Origin: Bifidobacterium sp. ESL0800
GTDB taxonomy: Bacteria; Actinomycetota; Actinomycetes; Actinomycetales; Bifidobacteriaceae
Direction: 5' to 3'
Assembly (NCBI RefSeq): GCF_029395355.1
Contig: NZ_CP113913.1
Coordinates: 248,001 to 312,000, forward strand
Length of the DNA stretch: 64,000 nt
Position 1 is the stretch's first letter, and each line of letters begins with the position of its first letter. Positions 56,001 through 64,000 of this stretch are shown here, piece after piece. The position numbers and the translations under genes are program-made. A model generated the notes under the pieces. The model was not told the origin of the DNA. It saw nothing but the letters and a program-made list of their open reading frames with translations, and did not search any database.

Positions 56001-56445
56001 TTCGCATTTGGGTGATCAAAAGGCTTCGACTTGCCAATTGCGGCAGGCAACGGTCGGTCCCGATGAGGTGAAAGGGGCCATGTATTATAACGACCAGCCG
56101 GCCGAAATGATCCTTTTCCAAGGACTTGCGCACAAAAAGCTTGGGGAGCGGGGAGCTGCCAACGCCCGGTTCTACCGTCTGCTCGACTACGGTGAGCAGC
56201 ATCTTGACGATGAGTTCACCATGGATTACTTCGCGGTTTCCCTGCCTGATTTCCTTATCTTCGACAACGATTACCAGAAGATGAACCGTGTCCATTGCCT
56301 CTACCTTATGGGGCTGGCATATATAGGCCTTGGCAATCAGCAAAAGGCCGAAGATTTCCTTTCGCAGGCTTTGGCTCTCGACCCGAGCCATATACAGGCG
56401 AATTTGTTTGCTGACGATCTTGAGCGTCGGCATACATTGATCTGA
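53098..56445 (+). CDS. DUF5107 protein with C-terminal TPR array
   Basis: A 1115-residue protein. Residues 1-350 are DUF5107, a beta-rich domain that resembles mutarotase-type folds in places: ENEYLKVTVLPELGGRIQYA (compare the start of galactose mutarotases), GGIEFNWPQHHRPTTYLPVD, LWWANPAVPVNE and WTWGCGDFGKAWDRNL. From about residue 500 on there are at least ten TPR-like helical pairs (for example NNAYGRLLLRRGDFSDAERH, YYLGCLYYDKTLSEKAIGLW). No signal peptide, so cytoplasmic. ATG 53098 follows GGGAAGCGGGATAGAA. It leads an operon with the importer and GH35 gene; an enzymatic role on the imported glycan is inference, and no activity is known to me. Confidence 0.8.
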   Translation: MSVTIEDTTLIIPTYEVGQPDRNPEFIEKRVYQGSSGRVYPYPVIETINDECHDKTYKAVIIENEYLKVTVLPELGGRIQYATDKTNGYDFVYRNEVIKPALVGLLGPWISGGIEFNWPQHHRPTTYLPVDYSIEDLADGGKAVLCHDTDQMYGTQVTAKIALHPGKAYIEISAQLYNGTSLPQSFLWWANPAVPVNEHTKTIMPPDVTAVMDHGKRAVSRYPIATGVYYKHDYSDGVDIGRYKNIPVPTSYMAAHSDYDFVGGYDFGKGAGILHVADHHISPGKKQWTWGCGDFGKAWDRNLTDANGPYVELMTGVFTDNQPDFSWLKPFEGKTFTQYFMPYKAVGQVKNASVDAAVNLEVGPEDVLGAAGEKEGVEAQGLSGSQGRVTVYATQVFKDATVTVRSKGGEDLFFRRATLGPNDVFTAEFKTQGMAKSEITVRVCDAGGRELVSYTPLPETIAKMPAPAQAADLPEKIATNEELLLTGLHLEQYRHATYRPDPYYLEGLKRDPMDARINNAYGRLLLRRGDFSDAERHFRKAIKRLTLRNARPYDCEPYYNLGVSLFYQGDCDKAFDAFYKATWDDAQKERALFYMAAIAARRGDFAHALEYADSALTRNTMNIKARALKTYTLRKLGRQEDALRQAEANLKLNEFDFVSGYEAVLLGADSTRLANSMRGFYQNYLQTARDYAFFGALDEALDVLAHSDKNQPMVRYYQGYYLQQSGRTKEAEKAFRAAQAAPSDYCFPNKLEDIAPLSAAMQTTDESKAPYYLGCLYYDKTLSEKAIGLWEHSRDLDPAFPTVHRNLALAYFNKRGDAQSAQKEIEEAYRLDQSDAKVFLECDQLHRKIGWTYGQRLEDFERHPDVVASRDDLTIEYLTVLNQTGHCDLAYRLMGQRRFHPWEGGEGKVTGQYRISLTLLAKDAMAAGQWQKAKELLEQALTYPHNLGEGKLEGQKDNDIHYYLGIVSSHLGDQKASTCQLRQATVGPDEVKGAMYYNDQPAEMILFQGLAHKKLGERGAANARFYRLLDYGEQHLDDEFTMDYFAVSLPDFLIFDNDYQKMNRVHCLYLMGLAYIGLGNQQKAEDFLSQALALDPSHIQANLFADDLERRHTLI

Positions 56446-56605
56446 CGTGGACCGGTTCGGCATTTGATTCAATGCTCAATTGATCGGATAGAGCAACTTT
56501 TCACTATGTTAGAGCAAAATTTAAGGAGGAGAGAAAACAAATTCGAGTTACAGTAAATGGGAGATACGGGAGTTGTCCAGCTCCCGCAACTACAAGGAGG
56601 TAGAA

Positions 56606-57943
56606 ATGAAGAAGATGGTAAAGGTGATGGCGATTGCCGCTTCGGTTGCCATGTTGGTGCCGATGGCAGGTTGCGGAAATTCCAGCAAGGGATCGTCTTC
56701 CGGAGCGAACGACAAGGATGTTTCCGGCAAGATCACCGTTTGGGGCTGGGGCGAAGGCATGGATCAGCTCGTCAAAGGCTTCGAAAAGGCGTATCCGAAG
56801 GTCAAGGTGAAATACACCAGTACAGGAACCGCATCGGAAACGGCGACAGGCCTGCAGAACGCCGTTGCCGCTGGTAAGGGCATCCCCGATGTCAGTATGC
56901 TGCAGGGCACTGATGTGGCCCAGTTCGCCATCGGCAAGAGCATTGATGATCTGAGTGCATACAAGGCAGAGAAATTCGCCGATGACTATTCCCAAGGAGC
57001 CTGGCGAAAACTGCAGGTGGAGGGCAAGCCGTTCGGCATGCCCATCGATTCCGGTCCTATGGCGTTCTTCTATAACAAGGCAATTTTTGACAAAGCCGGG
57101 ATTTCCGATCCGCCGCAGACATGGGATGAATATTATGAGGATGCTCAAAAGATTCATGCGCTCGGCGATCAATACTTCATCACCAACAATTCTGGCAATA
57201 AGGACAGCTACAGCGAATTCAACGCGATGATATGGCAGGCCGGTGCCAACCCCGTGAAGGTGGATGGTGAGAACCTGACCCTCAATCTCACGGTCAAGGA
57301 CAAAGCGATCAAGAAAGTGGTCGACTTCCAGCAGAAGCTCATCGATGAAGATCTGGTGAACACCAAGGTCGGCAATTGGACCGATGATTGGAACCGTTCG
57401 CTCAACGACGGAAGCGATGCTTCTCTGGCGATTGGCGGCTGGATGCCCGTCAACCTTGAGAATGGTGCTCCCGACCAGAAGGGCAACTGGCGTGTGGCGC
57501 CAATGCCGCAATGGGAGAAGGGAAGCAAGATGGGTGCCGAGGACGGCGGTTCGGCACTTGTAATACCAACCAAGGGCGATAACAAGAACAAGGCAGCCGC
57601 ATGGAAGTTCGTGGAGTTCGAAACCCATGGCAAGGGTGCGCAGATCATGGCCGACACCGGCACGTTCCCGGCATTGAAGTCGATTCTTGATTCTGATGCG
57701 TTCAAGAACAAGAAGGATGAGTTCTTCGGAGGCCAGCAGGTCAATCAGGTGCTTTCCGAAGCCGCTGGCTATAAAGTGAGCGATTTCACCTTCCTGCCTT
57801 ATAGCGCCTATGCCCAGTCGATTTATGGCGACTTCATCGCCAACGCATATTCCAAGAAGGACAAGCTTTCCAATGCTCTGCAGCAGTATCAGGACAAACT
57901 TGTCGAATATGGCAATGGACAAGGGTATTCGGTCAACAAGTAG
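56606..57943 (+). CDS. ABC importer sugar-binding lipoprotein, probably galactoside
   Basis: A 445-residue family 1 extracellular solute-binding protein with a lipoprotein signal ending in the lipobox MAGC. Later blocks: ITVWGWGEGMDQLVKGFEKA, DVSMLQGTDVAQFA, PFGMPIDSGPMAFFYNKAIF, and GGWMPVNLENGAPD. An AAGGAGGT site lies before ATG 56606. The leader contains a CGGGAG/CTCCCG hairpin and another AAGGAGGAG about 80 bp upstream that has no clear start. It is 160 bp after the DUF5107 gene and precedes two permease genes and a GH35 gene. Ligand inferred from the locus. Confidence 0.88.
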   Translation: MKKMVKVMAIAASVAMLVPMAGCGNSSKGSSSGANDKDVSGKITVWGWGEGMDQLVKGFEKAYPKVKVKYTSTGTASETATGLQNAVAAGKGIPDVSMLQGTDVAQFAIGKSIDDLSAYKAEKFADDYSQGAWRKLQVEGKPFGMPIDSGPMAFFYNKAIFDKAGISDPPQTWDEYYEDAQKIHALGDQYFITNNSGNKDSYSEFNAMIWQAGANPVKVDGENLTLNLTVKDKAIKKVVDFQQKLIDEDLVNTKVGNWTDDWNRSLNDGSDASLAIGGWMPVNLENGAPDQKGNWRVAPMPQWEKGSKMGAEDGGSALVIPTKGDNKNKAAAWKFVEFETHGKGAQIMADTGTFPALKSILDSDAFKNKKDEFFGGQQVNQVLSEAAGYKVSDFTFLPYSAYAQSIYGDFIANAYSKKDKLSNALQQYQDKLVEYGNGQGYSVNK

Positions 57944-57970
57944 CCGAAACTACTGTTGAAACGAATTTGC

Positions 57971-58027
57971 ACTGGCTTCGGAAGCGTGAATCCTATGGTA
58001 TTCGGTAGGTTCGCTGACGAAGCCAGT
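57971..58027 (+). promoter_or_regulatory. Stem-loop between binding protein and permease genes
   Basis: Perfect 10-bp arms (ACTGGCTTCG with CGAAGCCAGT), a 37-nt loop and TTTTC afterwards. Partial terminator or mRNA stabiliser, in the same position as the stem-loop in the first importer operon. Confidence 0.6.
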
Positions 58028-58083
58028 TTTCAAATACGATTGGTTGTAGCTGGTTAGGGTTTGTGGGCAAAGGTGGGAGAGAT

Positions 58084-59016
58084 ATGAGCTTTGAAAACGA
58101 TTCGGTTCCAAAGCAGGATGGAGATTCGGTTTCGGTGCCGGTGAATGGTCATCGTGTGGATTGGCGTGGCTGGAAGTTTTTGTGGCCGTTTGTGGTGGTG
58201 TTTTTGTTCGTGTTCATCGTGCCGATCGTGTATGCGGTGTATCTGTCGTTCTTCCAGACGAGGATGATCGGGGGGGCGGTGTTCGTGGGGTTCGCGAACT
58301 ATCTGCGTCTGTTCCGTGACGGGCAGTTCTGGGGTTCGGTGTGGCGGGTGACGCTGTTCACCCTGGTGCAGGTGCCGATCATGCTGGCCTTGTCGGCTTT
58401 GCTGGCGCTGGCGTTGGATTCGATGCGGTTGCACGGCACGCGTTTCTTCCGTATCTCGACGTTCCTGCCGTATGCGGTGCCGGCGGTGGTCTCCACGCTG
58501 ATCTGGGGGTTCATGTACGGGGCGAAGTACGGTCTGGTGGGTTCGCTGAACGGCTGGCTGGGCACGCATCTGGACGTGTTGCAGCCGTCGGTGCTGCTGG
58601 CGTCGATCGGCAACATCGTGACGTGGGAGTTCACGGGCTACAACATGCTGATCTTCTATTCGTCGTTGTCGACGATCCCGCATTCCTTGTACGAGGCGGC
58701 GTCGATCGACGGGGCCTCGGAGTGGCAGATCGTGCGGCGGATCAAGATGCCGGAGCTGAAGGGGAGCCTGGCGATCACGGTGATCTTCAGCATCATCGGC
58801 AGCTTCCAGCTGTTCAACGAGCCGTCGATCATGCAGAACATGGTGCCGGGCAACGCGATCACGACGTATTACACGCCGAACATGTACGCGTACAACCTGA
58901 GCTTCACGGGCGGGCAGTCGAACTATGCGGCGGCTTTGGCGATCGTGATGGCGATCATCACCATGGCGGTGGCGTACGCGGTGCAGCTCAACAGCATGAA
59001 GGAGCAGATGAGATGA
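58084..59016 (+). CDS. Sugar ABC transporter permease 1
   Basis: A 310-residue membrane protein with about six segments and an EAA loop (SLYEAASIDGASEWQIVRRI). Its start ATG 58084 follows GGTGGGAGA. The stop overlaps the next start as ATGA. From about 58130 the GC content and third-position bias rise sharply compared with the binding-protein gene upstream and the GH35 gene downstream. In one alternative frame 224 codons stay open because of this bias. It forms the channel with the next gene. Confidence 0.9.
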   Translation: MSFENDSVPKQDGDSVSVPVNGHRVDWRGWKFLWPFVVVFLFVFIVPIVYAVYLSFFQTRMIGGAVFVGFANYLRLFRDGQFWGSVWRVTLFTLVQVPIMLALSALLALALDSMRLHGTRFFRISTFLPYAVPAVVSTLIWGFMYGAKYGLVGSLNGWLGTHLDVLQPSVLLASIGNIVTWEFTGYNMLIFYSSLSTIPHSLYEAASIDGASEWQIVRRIKMPELKGSLAITVIFSIIGSFQLFNEPSIMQNMVPGNAITTYYTPNMYAYNLSFTGGQSNYAAALAIVMAIITMAVAYAVQLNSMKEQMR

Positions 59017-60032
59017 GCGGGGTTACGGGCATGCAGACCGAATCGGGTGTCGGCCGTCTGTCGGCCGCGGAGCTGAGGGCGCAGGAGCGTGCCGCCAGGA
59101 GGGCGGAGCGGGTGCGCCGGCGCCGGGTGGCGCGTGACGAGGCGGCCGAGCGGAAGAGGAGCGCGCGCAGCGGGTTCAGCAACCCGGACAACCCGCGCCG
59201 CAGCTGGCCGCTGACGGTCGTGGTGGCGGTGTTCGCGGTGTACTGCCTGTTCCCGTTCGTCTACCTGCTGGTCAACGCCACGAAGACGCAGGCCGATTTC
59301 ACCTCGACGTTCGGCCTCGGTTTCGGCCATACGTTCGCGTTGTGGGACAACCTGCGGGAGGTGTTCGCCTATCAGGACGGGATCTTCGGCCGGTGGCTTT
59401 TGAACACGCTGCTCTACGTGGTGGTCGGCGCCGGCGGGGCCACATTGCTGGCGATCATGGGCGGCTACGCGCTGGCGAAGTTCCGCTTCCCGGGCCGCAA
59501 GGCCGTGTTCGCGGTGGTGATCGGCGCGATATCGGTGCCGGGCATCGCGCTGGCGGTCCCGCAGTTCCTCCTGTTCGCCAAGCTGGGGCTGACGAACACG
59601 CCGTGGGCGATGATCCTGCCCAGCCTGATCAGCCCGTTCGGCCTGTACCTGATGTGGATCTTCTCGGAGCAGGCCGTGCCGACCGAGCTGCTGGAGGCGG
59701 CGCGCGTGGACGGGGCGGGCGAGATGCGCACGTTCTTCACGATCGCCCTGCCGCTCCTGGCGCCGGGCATCGTCACGACGGCCCTGTTCACGATCGTGGC
59801 GACGTGGAACAACTACTTCCTGCCGCTGATCATGCTCAAGGACGCGGACTGGTACCCGCTCACGATCGGCCTGAACCAGTGGAAGGACCAGGCCTCCACC
59901 GCGGGCGGGCAGGCCATCCAGAACCTGGTCATCACCGGGAGCCTGGTCACCATCGTCCCGCTCGTGATCGCGTTCCTGCTCCTGCAGAAGTACTGGCAGT
60001 CCGGCCTCGCCGCAGGCGCCGTCAAAGAATAA
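59013..60032 (+). CDS. Sugar ABC transporter permease 2
   Basis: A 339-residue membrane protein. The first 70 residues are a basic, Ala/Arg/Glu-rich cytoplasmic helix (AELRAQERAARRAERV and so on) that is unusual for these permeases. Then follow about six membrane segments and the EAA loop (ELLEAARVDGAGEMRTFFTI). The real start is ATG 59013, overlapping the previous stop; the open frame extends far upstream only as a shadow in the first permease gene. High GC like its partner. Confidence 0.9.
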   Translation: MSGVTGMQTESGVGRLSAAELRAQERAARRAERVRRRRVARDEAAERKRSARSGFSNPDNPRRSWPLTVVVAVFAVYCLFPFVYLLVNATKTQADFTSTFGLGFGHTFALWDNLREVFAYQDGIFGRWLLNTLLYVVVGAGGATLLAIMGGYALAKFRFPGRKAVFAVVIGAISVPGIALAVPQFLLFAKLGLTNTPWAMILPSLISPFGLYLMWIFSEQAVPTELLEAARVDGAGEMRTFFTIALPLLAPGIVTTALFTIVATWNNYFLPLIMLKDADWYPLTIGLNQWKDQASTAGGQAIQNLVITGSLVTIVPLVIAFLLLQKYWQSGLAAGAVKE

Positions 60033-60056
60033 ACCTCTGAAGGAATGACGATCAAT

Positions 60057-62363
60057 ATGAGTATCCATTTTCATGACCTGAGTGGGTTTGAACCGAATCC
60101 CATCGTTGCATTGCAATTGACACGAAGCGGATATGATACCGCTCCGGATGGTTGCTCCATAGGTTTTACCAACGGCTATATGACTGTTAACGGTAAACCC
60201 TTCTTCGCGATTTGCGGAGAGTGCCATTACTCTCGTCTTCCTGAAGAACGATGGGACAGGGAGTTGGCAAAAATGGCAGCAGGAGGCATCAATGTTGTCT
60301 CCACCTATATCTTTTGGAATCACCATGAAGAGCACCATCATGAATGGGATTTTTCAGGAAGGCGCGATTTACGGCATTTTGTCGAACTTTGCGGTTCACA
60401 CGGGCTCAGAGTGATTGTTCGGCTGGGACCGTTTTGTCATGGAGAAGTGCGCAACGGCGGCCTTCCGGATTGGCTTTATGGCAAGCCATATGCAGTCCGT
60501 TCAACTGATCAAGGCTTTCTTGAAGAGGTGCGGGATCTATATCGGCATATTGCTCTGCAATTGGAAGGATTGTATTTCAAGGATGGCGGTCCCATCATTG
60601 CCGCTCAGCTTGATAATGAATACATGCACTCTGGTGCTCCCTGGGAGCTGACGACGGGAATATCGGACGAATGGGTTCCTGTTGGCGCTGATGGAGCTGA
60701 TTACATCAAGGCGTTACAAGCCATAGCTGAAGAAGAGGGGATTGATGTTCCTTTCTATACCTCGACGGGCTGGGGAGGTTCGCCGGCTCCCAAAAGCGCC
60801 TTACCCTTGTGGGGAGGATATCCGTATCGGCCTTGGTTGTTTTATAAGGCGCGCGGCGAACATCCACTGACCGATGAATATCTATACCGTGATTATCATT
60901 CGCCTGATTGTCCGCGCGGCGAGGAATTTGACCCGTCCTATGATCCCGAAACCATGCCCTATGCCTGTTGTGAAATGGGTGGTGGTATGTTCAGCTCGTA
61001 TAAGTACAGATTCATTTTGCCAATGAAATCCGTTGATGCCCTGGCGAATGTAAAGATGGGGTCGGGATGCAATTTCCTCGGGTACTACATGTACCACGGC
61101 GGTTCGAATCCGGTTGATAATAATGTGTATCTCAATGAAAGTCAGGTTCCGAAAGTTTCCTACGATTTCCAGGCTTCGTTGGGAGCTTTCGGACAGATAC
61201 GCGAATCTTATCGACGTCTGAAGCCGTTGCATTATTTTGCTCAGGCATTTGCTGATGAACTTTGCCCTCTGCAGACGGTGATTCCTTCGGATCAGTACTC
61301 GATTCGGCAAGATGATATGGAATCATTGCGGTGGTCTTTGCGCACTGATGGTTACAGAGGCTTTGTCTACATCGATAACTTCCAGGATCATGCCCGGATG
61401 GATCCTGTCGAAGACGAAAACATCAGGCTTGCTCTTGCTGATGGATCAACCGCCACTTTTGAGCATATCGGTCTTGCCTCGGGAGAAAACTGCATTCTGC
61501 CATTCAACATGGATTTGGATGGTGTCAAATTGGTGGCTGCCACCGCCCAACCTGTTACCGTCGTTCACTCCGGGTTCGAAGAAAAGCCCACGTTTGTTTT
61601 CCTTCGTCCTGAAGGCATGAAAGATTGCTGGTTCCGTTTCAGCGACGGAAAAACCGTTCATTGCGACAGCGAACCCGCGATTCAGCGTTTTGAGATTTCA
61701 AATGGTGCTTCACAGGTATCGATACTGTGTGTGACACGTGCCGTTGCCGAAGGAATGAACGTCGGTGATGGCGATTTGCTGGTATTTGAAGATGCCTGTG
61801 ATTCTGTGGCCGAAGATGGCTCCACAATCGTCAACGATGCAACGATGATCTACCCGTATCGGGGAAGGATTGTTGCGGAATCGACGTATAGGAATCCCTC
61901 GATACAGGTGTTGTCTGAAGGTTCTTTGAACGAAATCATTGCAGAGAGGTCTTCCGAGCGTCTTGACGGGTTGGCTGACAGGGTTGTCGTGAATCGGAAA
62001 AGCAACACGCGTTATGTCATCACTGTGTCCAGTTGTCGGCAAAGCGAAGAAATCGCGGATCTGCGGTTGATAATTCGATATCGTGGAGATGTTGGCTGGC
62101 TTTGGTGTGGTGATACATTGGTTGACGACAACTTTGCCAATGGAGATTTGTGGGAGGTCAGTCTTAAGGATTACGTTTCATTGCTTGAATCCAACCATAA
62201 CCAACTCGTGCTGACGATAACGCCTTTGAAAAAAGGATTATCGGTCAATGCCCAATCCGCGATGGCCGCACGCTCCGAACATGTCGAGGAAGAGGTCGCG
62301 GATTTGATCGGTGTAACGCTCAAGCCCATCTACCGATCCGTATATCGCCTGCCGGGTAAGTAG
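60057..62363 (+). CDS. GH35-like beta-galactosidase
   Basis: A 768-residue cytoplasmic glycoside hydrolase with a GH35 TIM barrel: GYMTVNGKPFFAICGECHYS, AAGGINVVSTYIFWNHHE, RLGPFCHGEVRNGGLPDW, and IAAQLDNEYMHSG with the likely acid/base Glu188. Glu306 in CCEMGGGM is a candidate nucleophile. The rest is beta-rich. GH35 enzymes remove terminal beta-galactose. There is no signal peptide, so it would act on imported oligosaccharides. The sequence departs from standard GH35 (LDNEYM instead of the usual VENEYG), so substrate preference may differ. GC is lower than in the permeases upstream. ATG 60057 or 60045 could be the start. Confidence 0.83.
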   Translation: MSIHFHDLSGFEPNPIVALQLTRSGYDTAPDGCSIGFTNGYMTVNGKPFFAICGECHYSRLPEERWDRELAKMAAGGINVVSTYIFWNHHEEHHHEWDFSGRRDLRHFVELCGSHGLRVIVRLGPFCHGEVRNGGLPDWLYGKPYAVRSTDQGFLEEVRDLYRHIALQLEGLYFKDGGPIIAAQLDNEYMHSGAPWELTTGISDEWVPVGADGADYIKALQAIAEEEGIDVPFYTSTGWGGSPAPKSALPLWGGYPYRPWLFYKARGEHPLTDEYLYRDYHSPDCPRGEEFDPSYDPETMPYACCEMGGGMFSSYKYRFILPMKSVDALANVKMGSGCNFLGYYMYHGGSNPVDNNVYLNESQVPKVSYDFQASLGAFGQIRESYRRLKPLHYFAQAFADELCPLQTVIPSDQYSIRQDDMESLRWSLRTDGYRGFVYIDNFQDHARMDPVEDENIRLALADGSTATFEHIGLASGENCILPFNMDLDGVKLVAATAQPVTVVHSGFEEKPTFVFLRPEGMKDCWFRFSDGKTVHCDSEPAIQRFEISNGASQVSILCVTRAVAEGMNVGDGDLLVFEDACDSVAEDGSTIVNDATMIYPYRGRIVAESTYRNPSIQVLSEGSLNEIIAERSSERLDGLADRVVVNRKSNTRYVITVSSCRQSEEIADLRLIIRYRGDVGWLWCGDTLVDDNFANGDLWEVSLKDYVSLLESNHNQLVLTITPLKKGLSVNAQSAMAARSEHVEEEVADLIGVTLKPIYRSVYRLPGK

Positions 62364-62429
62364 TGTGACCGGCGCATGGAGGATGTTTGCATGAAACCGC
62401 CGTGCCTGCGGTGTATCGCCATCCGTTTC

Positions 62430-62663
62430 TCAGTAGCTTGGCGCGACCTTGAACCCGCCTTTTGTCTCGAGGAACTGCCAATAGCTCCATTCCTTGGGAT
62501 TGATGTAGAGCGTATAGGTCTTTTTGCCGACGACAATTTCGATGGGGAATATGCCGGACGGGTTGGCCATGATGTCGGCTTCGATCTCCAGGGCACGTTC
62601 GTGGCTGGGGAGATACATCGTGTGGGTTTTGCCGTGCGTTTCAAAATACAGCATATCGGTCAT
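62430..62663 (-). CDS. Small conserved-looking protein of unknown function
   Basis: A 77-residue protein with a clear AAAGGAG site before the ATG. It alternates short beta-type stretches (DMLYFETHGKTHTMYLP, FPIEIVVGKKTYTLYI) with a helix (ERALEIEADIM) and Trp-rich EWSYWQFLE. No membrane segment. I do not recognise the family. It converges on the GH35 gene and diverges from rpmE. Confidence 0.65.
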   Translation of the reverse strand: MTDMLYFETHGKTHTMYLPSHERALEIEADIMANPSGIFPIEIVVGKKTYTLYINPKEWSYWQFLETKGGFKVAPSY

Positions 62664-62972
62664 TTCTGGCTCCTTTGCGTGGATTTGTTGATAGCATCAA
62701 AGTATCAAGGGAATCCGACGGGCATACGGTCGAATTTACGGCGTGTTATAAAGGTCGGCAATCAGCCCAAAGACGAAATCGGGATGAAAGGCTGTCGATA
62801 ATTGTTGTACATTTCAGGCGTCGTATGACTCAGATCGTTCTTTTTCTCACCTGTGTTTTGGCAGATGAGAACGAACCAAGTCAATGCTCGCTGATAGAAT
62901 ATCAAAGTTCCGGTTCACGTCTGACCATTGGGGTTAGGCGACCCGGGTCACCTGAATTCCTTAGGAGACATT

Positions 62973-63185
62973 ATGAAGCAGGGTATTCATCCCGATTATC
63001 ACGCAGTGCAGGTCACCTGCTCTTGCGGCAATACTTTCGTCACGCGCAGCACCGCCAAGGGCGATCACATGACGGTTGATGTGTGCGCGAACTGCCACCC
63101 GTTCTACACGGGCAAGCAGAAGATTCTCGATACCGGCGGCCGCGTCGCCCGCTTCGAGAAGCGCTACGGCAAGAAGACCAAGTAG
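62973..63185 (+). CDS. rpmE: 50S ribosomal protein L31
   Basis: A 70-residue ribosomal protein with the zinc-type Cys residues (VTCSCGNTF and [12 protein letters not shown]) and the ending [13 protein letters not shown] lies just before ATG 62973. It is followed by a terminator and then prfA. Confidence 0.97.
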   Translation: MKQGIHPDYHAVQVTCSCGNTFVTRSTAKGDHMTVDVCANCHPFYTGKQKILDTGGRVARFEKRYGKKTK

Positions 63186-63196
63186 CATTTTTCATT

Positions 63197-63247
63197 CGCC
63201 AGCCTCTGGGTATCGGGTTTTCGACCCGAATCCGGGCTGGCGTTTTT
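63197..63247 (+). terminator. Terminator after rpmE
   Basis: CGCCAGCC (63197-63204) pairs with GGCTGGCG (63235-63242), with a nested TCGGGT/ACCCGA stem, then TTTTT. Confidence 0.9.
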
Positions 63248-63308
63248 CATACCCAATTTCGTGATTTCAATCTTGAAAACAGCGGCAATATTATAAAAGG
63301 ACTTTTGC

Positions 63309-64000
63309 ATGGCAGACGAGCAATTCCCGGCGGCGCAAAGCGCGTTGGAGGAATACCTGGACATCGAGCGGCAGATGAGCCAGCCCGAGGTCGCCTCCGA
63401 CCCCAAGGCGATTCGCAAGTTGGGGCGTCGCCATGCCCAGTTGGGCAGCATCGTCGAAGCTTATCGTGCCTGGCAGCACGCCAAAGAGGATGCCGAAGCC
63501 GCCAAGGAAATGGCTAAGGAGGACGCCGATTTCGCCGACGAGGCCAAACGGCTCGAAGCCATGGTTCCCCAAGCCGAAGAGAAGCTGCGTGGTGCACTGA
63601 TTCCGCGCGATCCCGACGATGTTCGCGATACCATCATGGAGATCAAGGCCGGCACCGGCGGGGAAGAGGCCGCGCTGTTCGCCGGTGACCTGTTGCGCAT
63701 GTACACGCGTTATGCCGAAAAACGCGGCTGGTCGACCACTATCCAAAGTGAGAACAGCACCGAGCTCGGCGGCGTCAAGGACGTGCAGGTCGCCATCCGG
63801 GCCAAAGGAAACCCGGCACCCGAGGACGGCGTGTGGGCCTCGCTCAAGTATGAGGGTGGCGTACACCGCGTGCAGCGCATCCCCGTCACCGAATCGCAGG
63901 GGCGCATCCAGACCTCGGCGGCCGGTGTCATCGTCTTCCCGGAGGCCGATGAGGACGACGATGAGATCGAGATCGATCCCAAAGACCTCAAAATCGACAT
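63309..64000 (+). CDS. prfA: Peptide chain release factor 1, 5' part
   Basis: The first 230 codons of RF1, cut by the window edge. The N-terminus is alpha-helical, then comes [28 protein letters not shown], typical of RF1, and [24 protein letters not shown]. The peptide-anticodon and GGQ motif would lie beyond base 64000. AAAGGA precedes the ATG. The position directly after rpmE is common in this group of bacteria. Confidence 0.96.
   Translation, partial: MADEQFPAAQSALEEYLDIERQMSQPEVASDPKAIRKLGRRHAQLGSIVEAYRAWQHAKEDAEAAKEMAKEDADFADEAKRLEAMVPQAEEKLRGALIPRDPDDVRDTIMEIKAGTGGEEAALFAGDLLRMYTRYAEKRGWSTTIQSENSTELGGVKDVQVAIRAKGNPAPEDGVWASLKYEGGVHRVQRIPVTESQGRIQTSAAGVIVFPEADEDDDEIEIDPKDLKID

Noticed and set aside
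53494..57922. Three long open frames in succession opposite the DUF5107 and binding-protein genes
   Set aside because: They mirror the codon pattern of the plus-strand genes, which have clear domains; the antisense products resemble nothing.
58341..59012. Long in-frame upstream extension of permease 2
   Set aside because: It overlaps permease 1 in another frame because of high GC; ATG 59013 with ATGA overlap is the normal start.

Overview
The window looks like chromosome from a bifidobacterium or a close relative. This is inferred from the moderately high GC of the core genes, the pairing of rpmE with prfA, a DUF3180 gene directly after a folK-like 3' end, EttA, two sugar ABC importers with no ATPase gene of their own, and a GH120 beta-xylosidase of the type known from Bifidobacterium. 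I could not run a search, so the species is unknown.

Layout. Positions 1-20031 are mostly core genes: folK end and DUF3180, an MFS carrier with an AbgB-like amidohydrolase, tesB, ettA, a TIM-barrel protein, a DEAD-box RNA helicase, a class II UvrA-like ATPase, an msrA-msrB fusion and a very long SWIM-SNF2 helicase. Two intergenic regions here carry unusual repeats: a 261-bp inverted pair of structured palindromes (4986-5246) and a phased array of GCACTTTT half-sites (10608-10719).

Positions 20032-30245 are a mostly AT-rich defence island between the SNF2 gene and an alcohol dehydrogenase gene. It holds an AbiEi/AbiEii toxin-antitoxin pair, a second, diverged copy of the last 288 bp of the SNF2 gene, a membrane-anchored Mrr-like nuclease, a HEPN-motif protein, a MazG-like pyrophosphohydrolase, a GIY-YIG/DUF2075 helicase, and a 1023-residue SIR2 protein with a degenerate STAND-like centre. 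This is the most likely place for an undescribed system.

Positions 30295-40103 carry redox genes (alcohol dehydrogenase, three flavodoxin-fold reductases, an aldehyde dehydrogenase), a CapA-like protein, a probable ATP-grasp protein and a sugar acetyltransferase. Positions 40132-49443 are a xylo-oligosaccharide locus: GH120 beta-xylosidase, ABC importer, TetR regulator, xylulokinase and ROK regulator, with candidate operators sharing ATAACCATT. A lone YkoE membrane protein and a CAU tRNA follow. Positions 50886-62363 are a galactoside locus: AraC regulator, aldose epimerase, DUF5107-TPR protein, a second ABC importer and a GH35 enzyme. The window closes with a small protein, rpmE and the 5' part of prfA.
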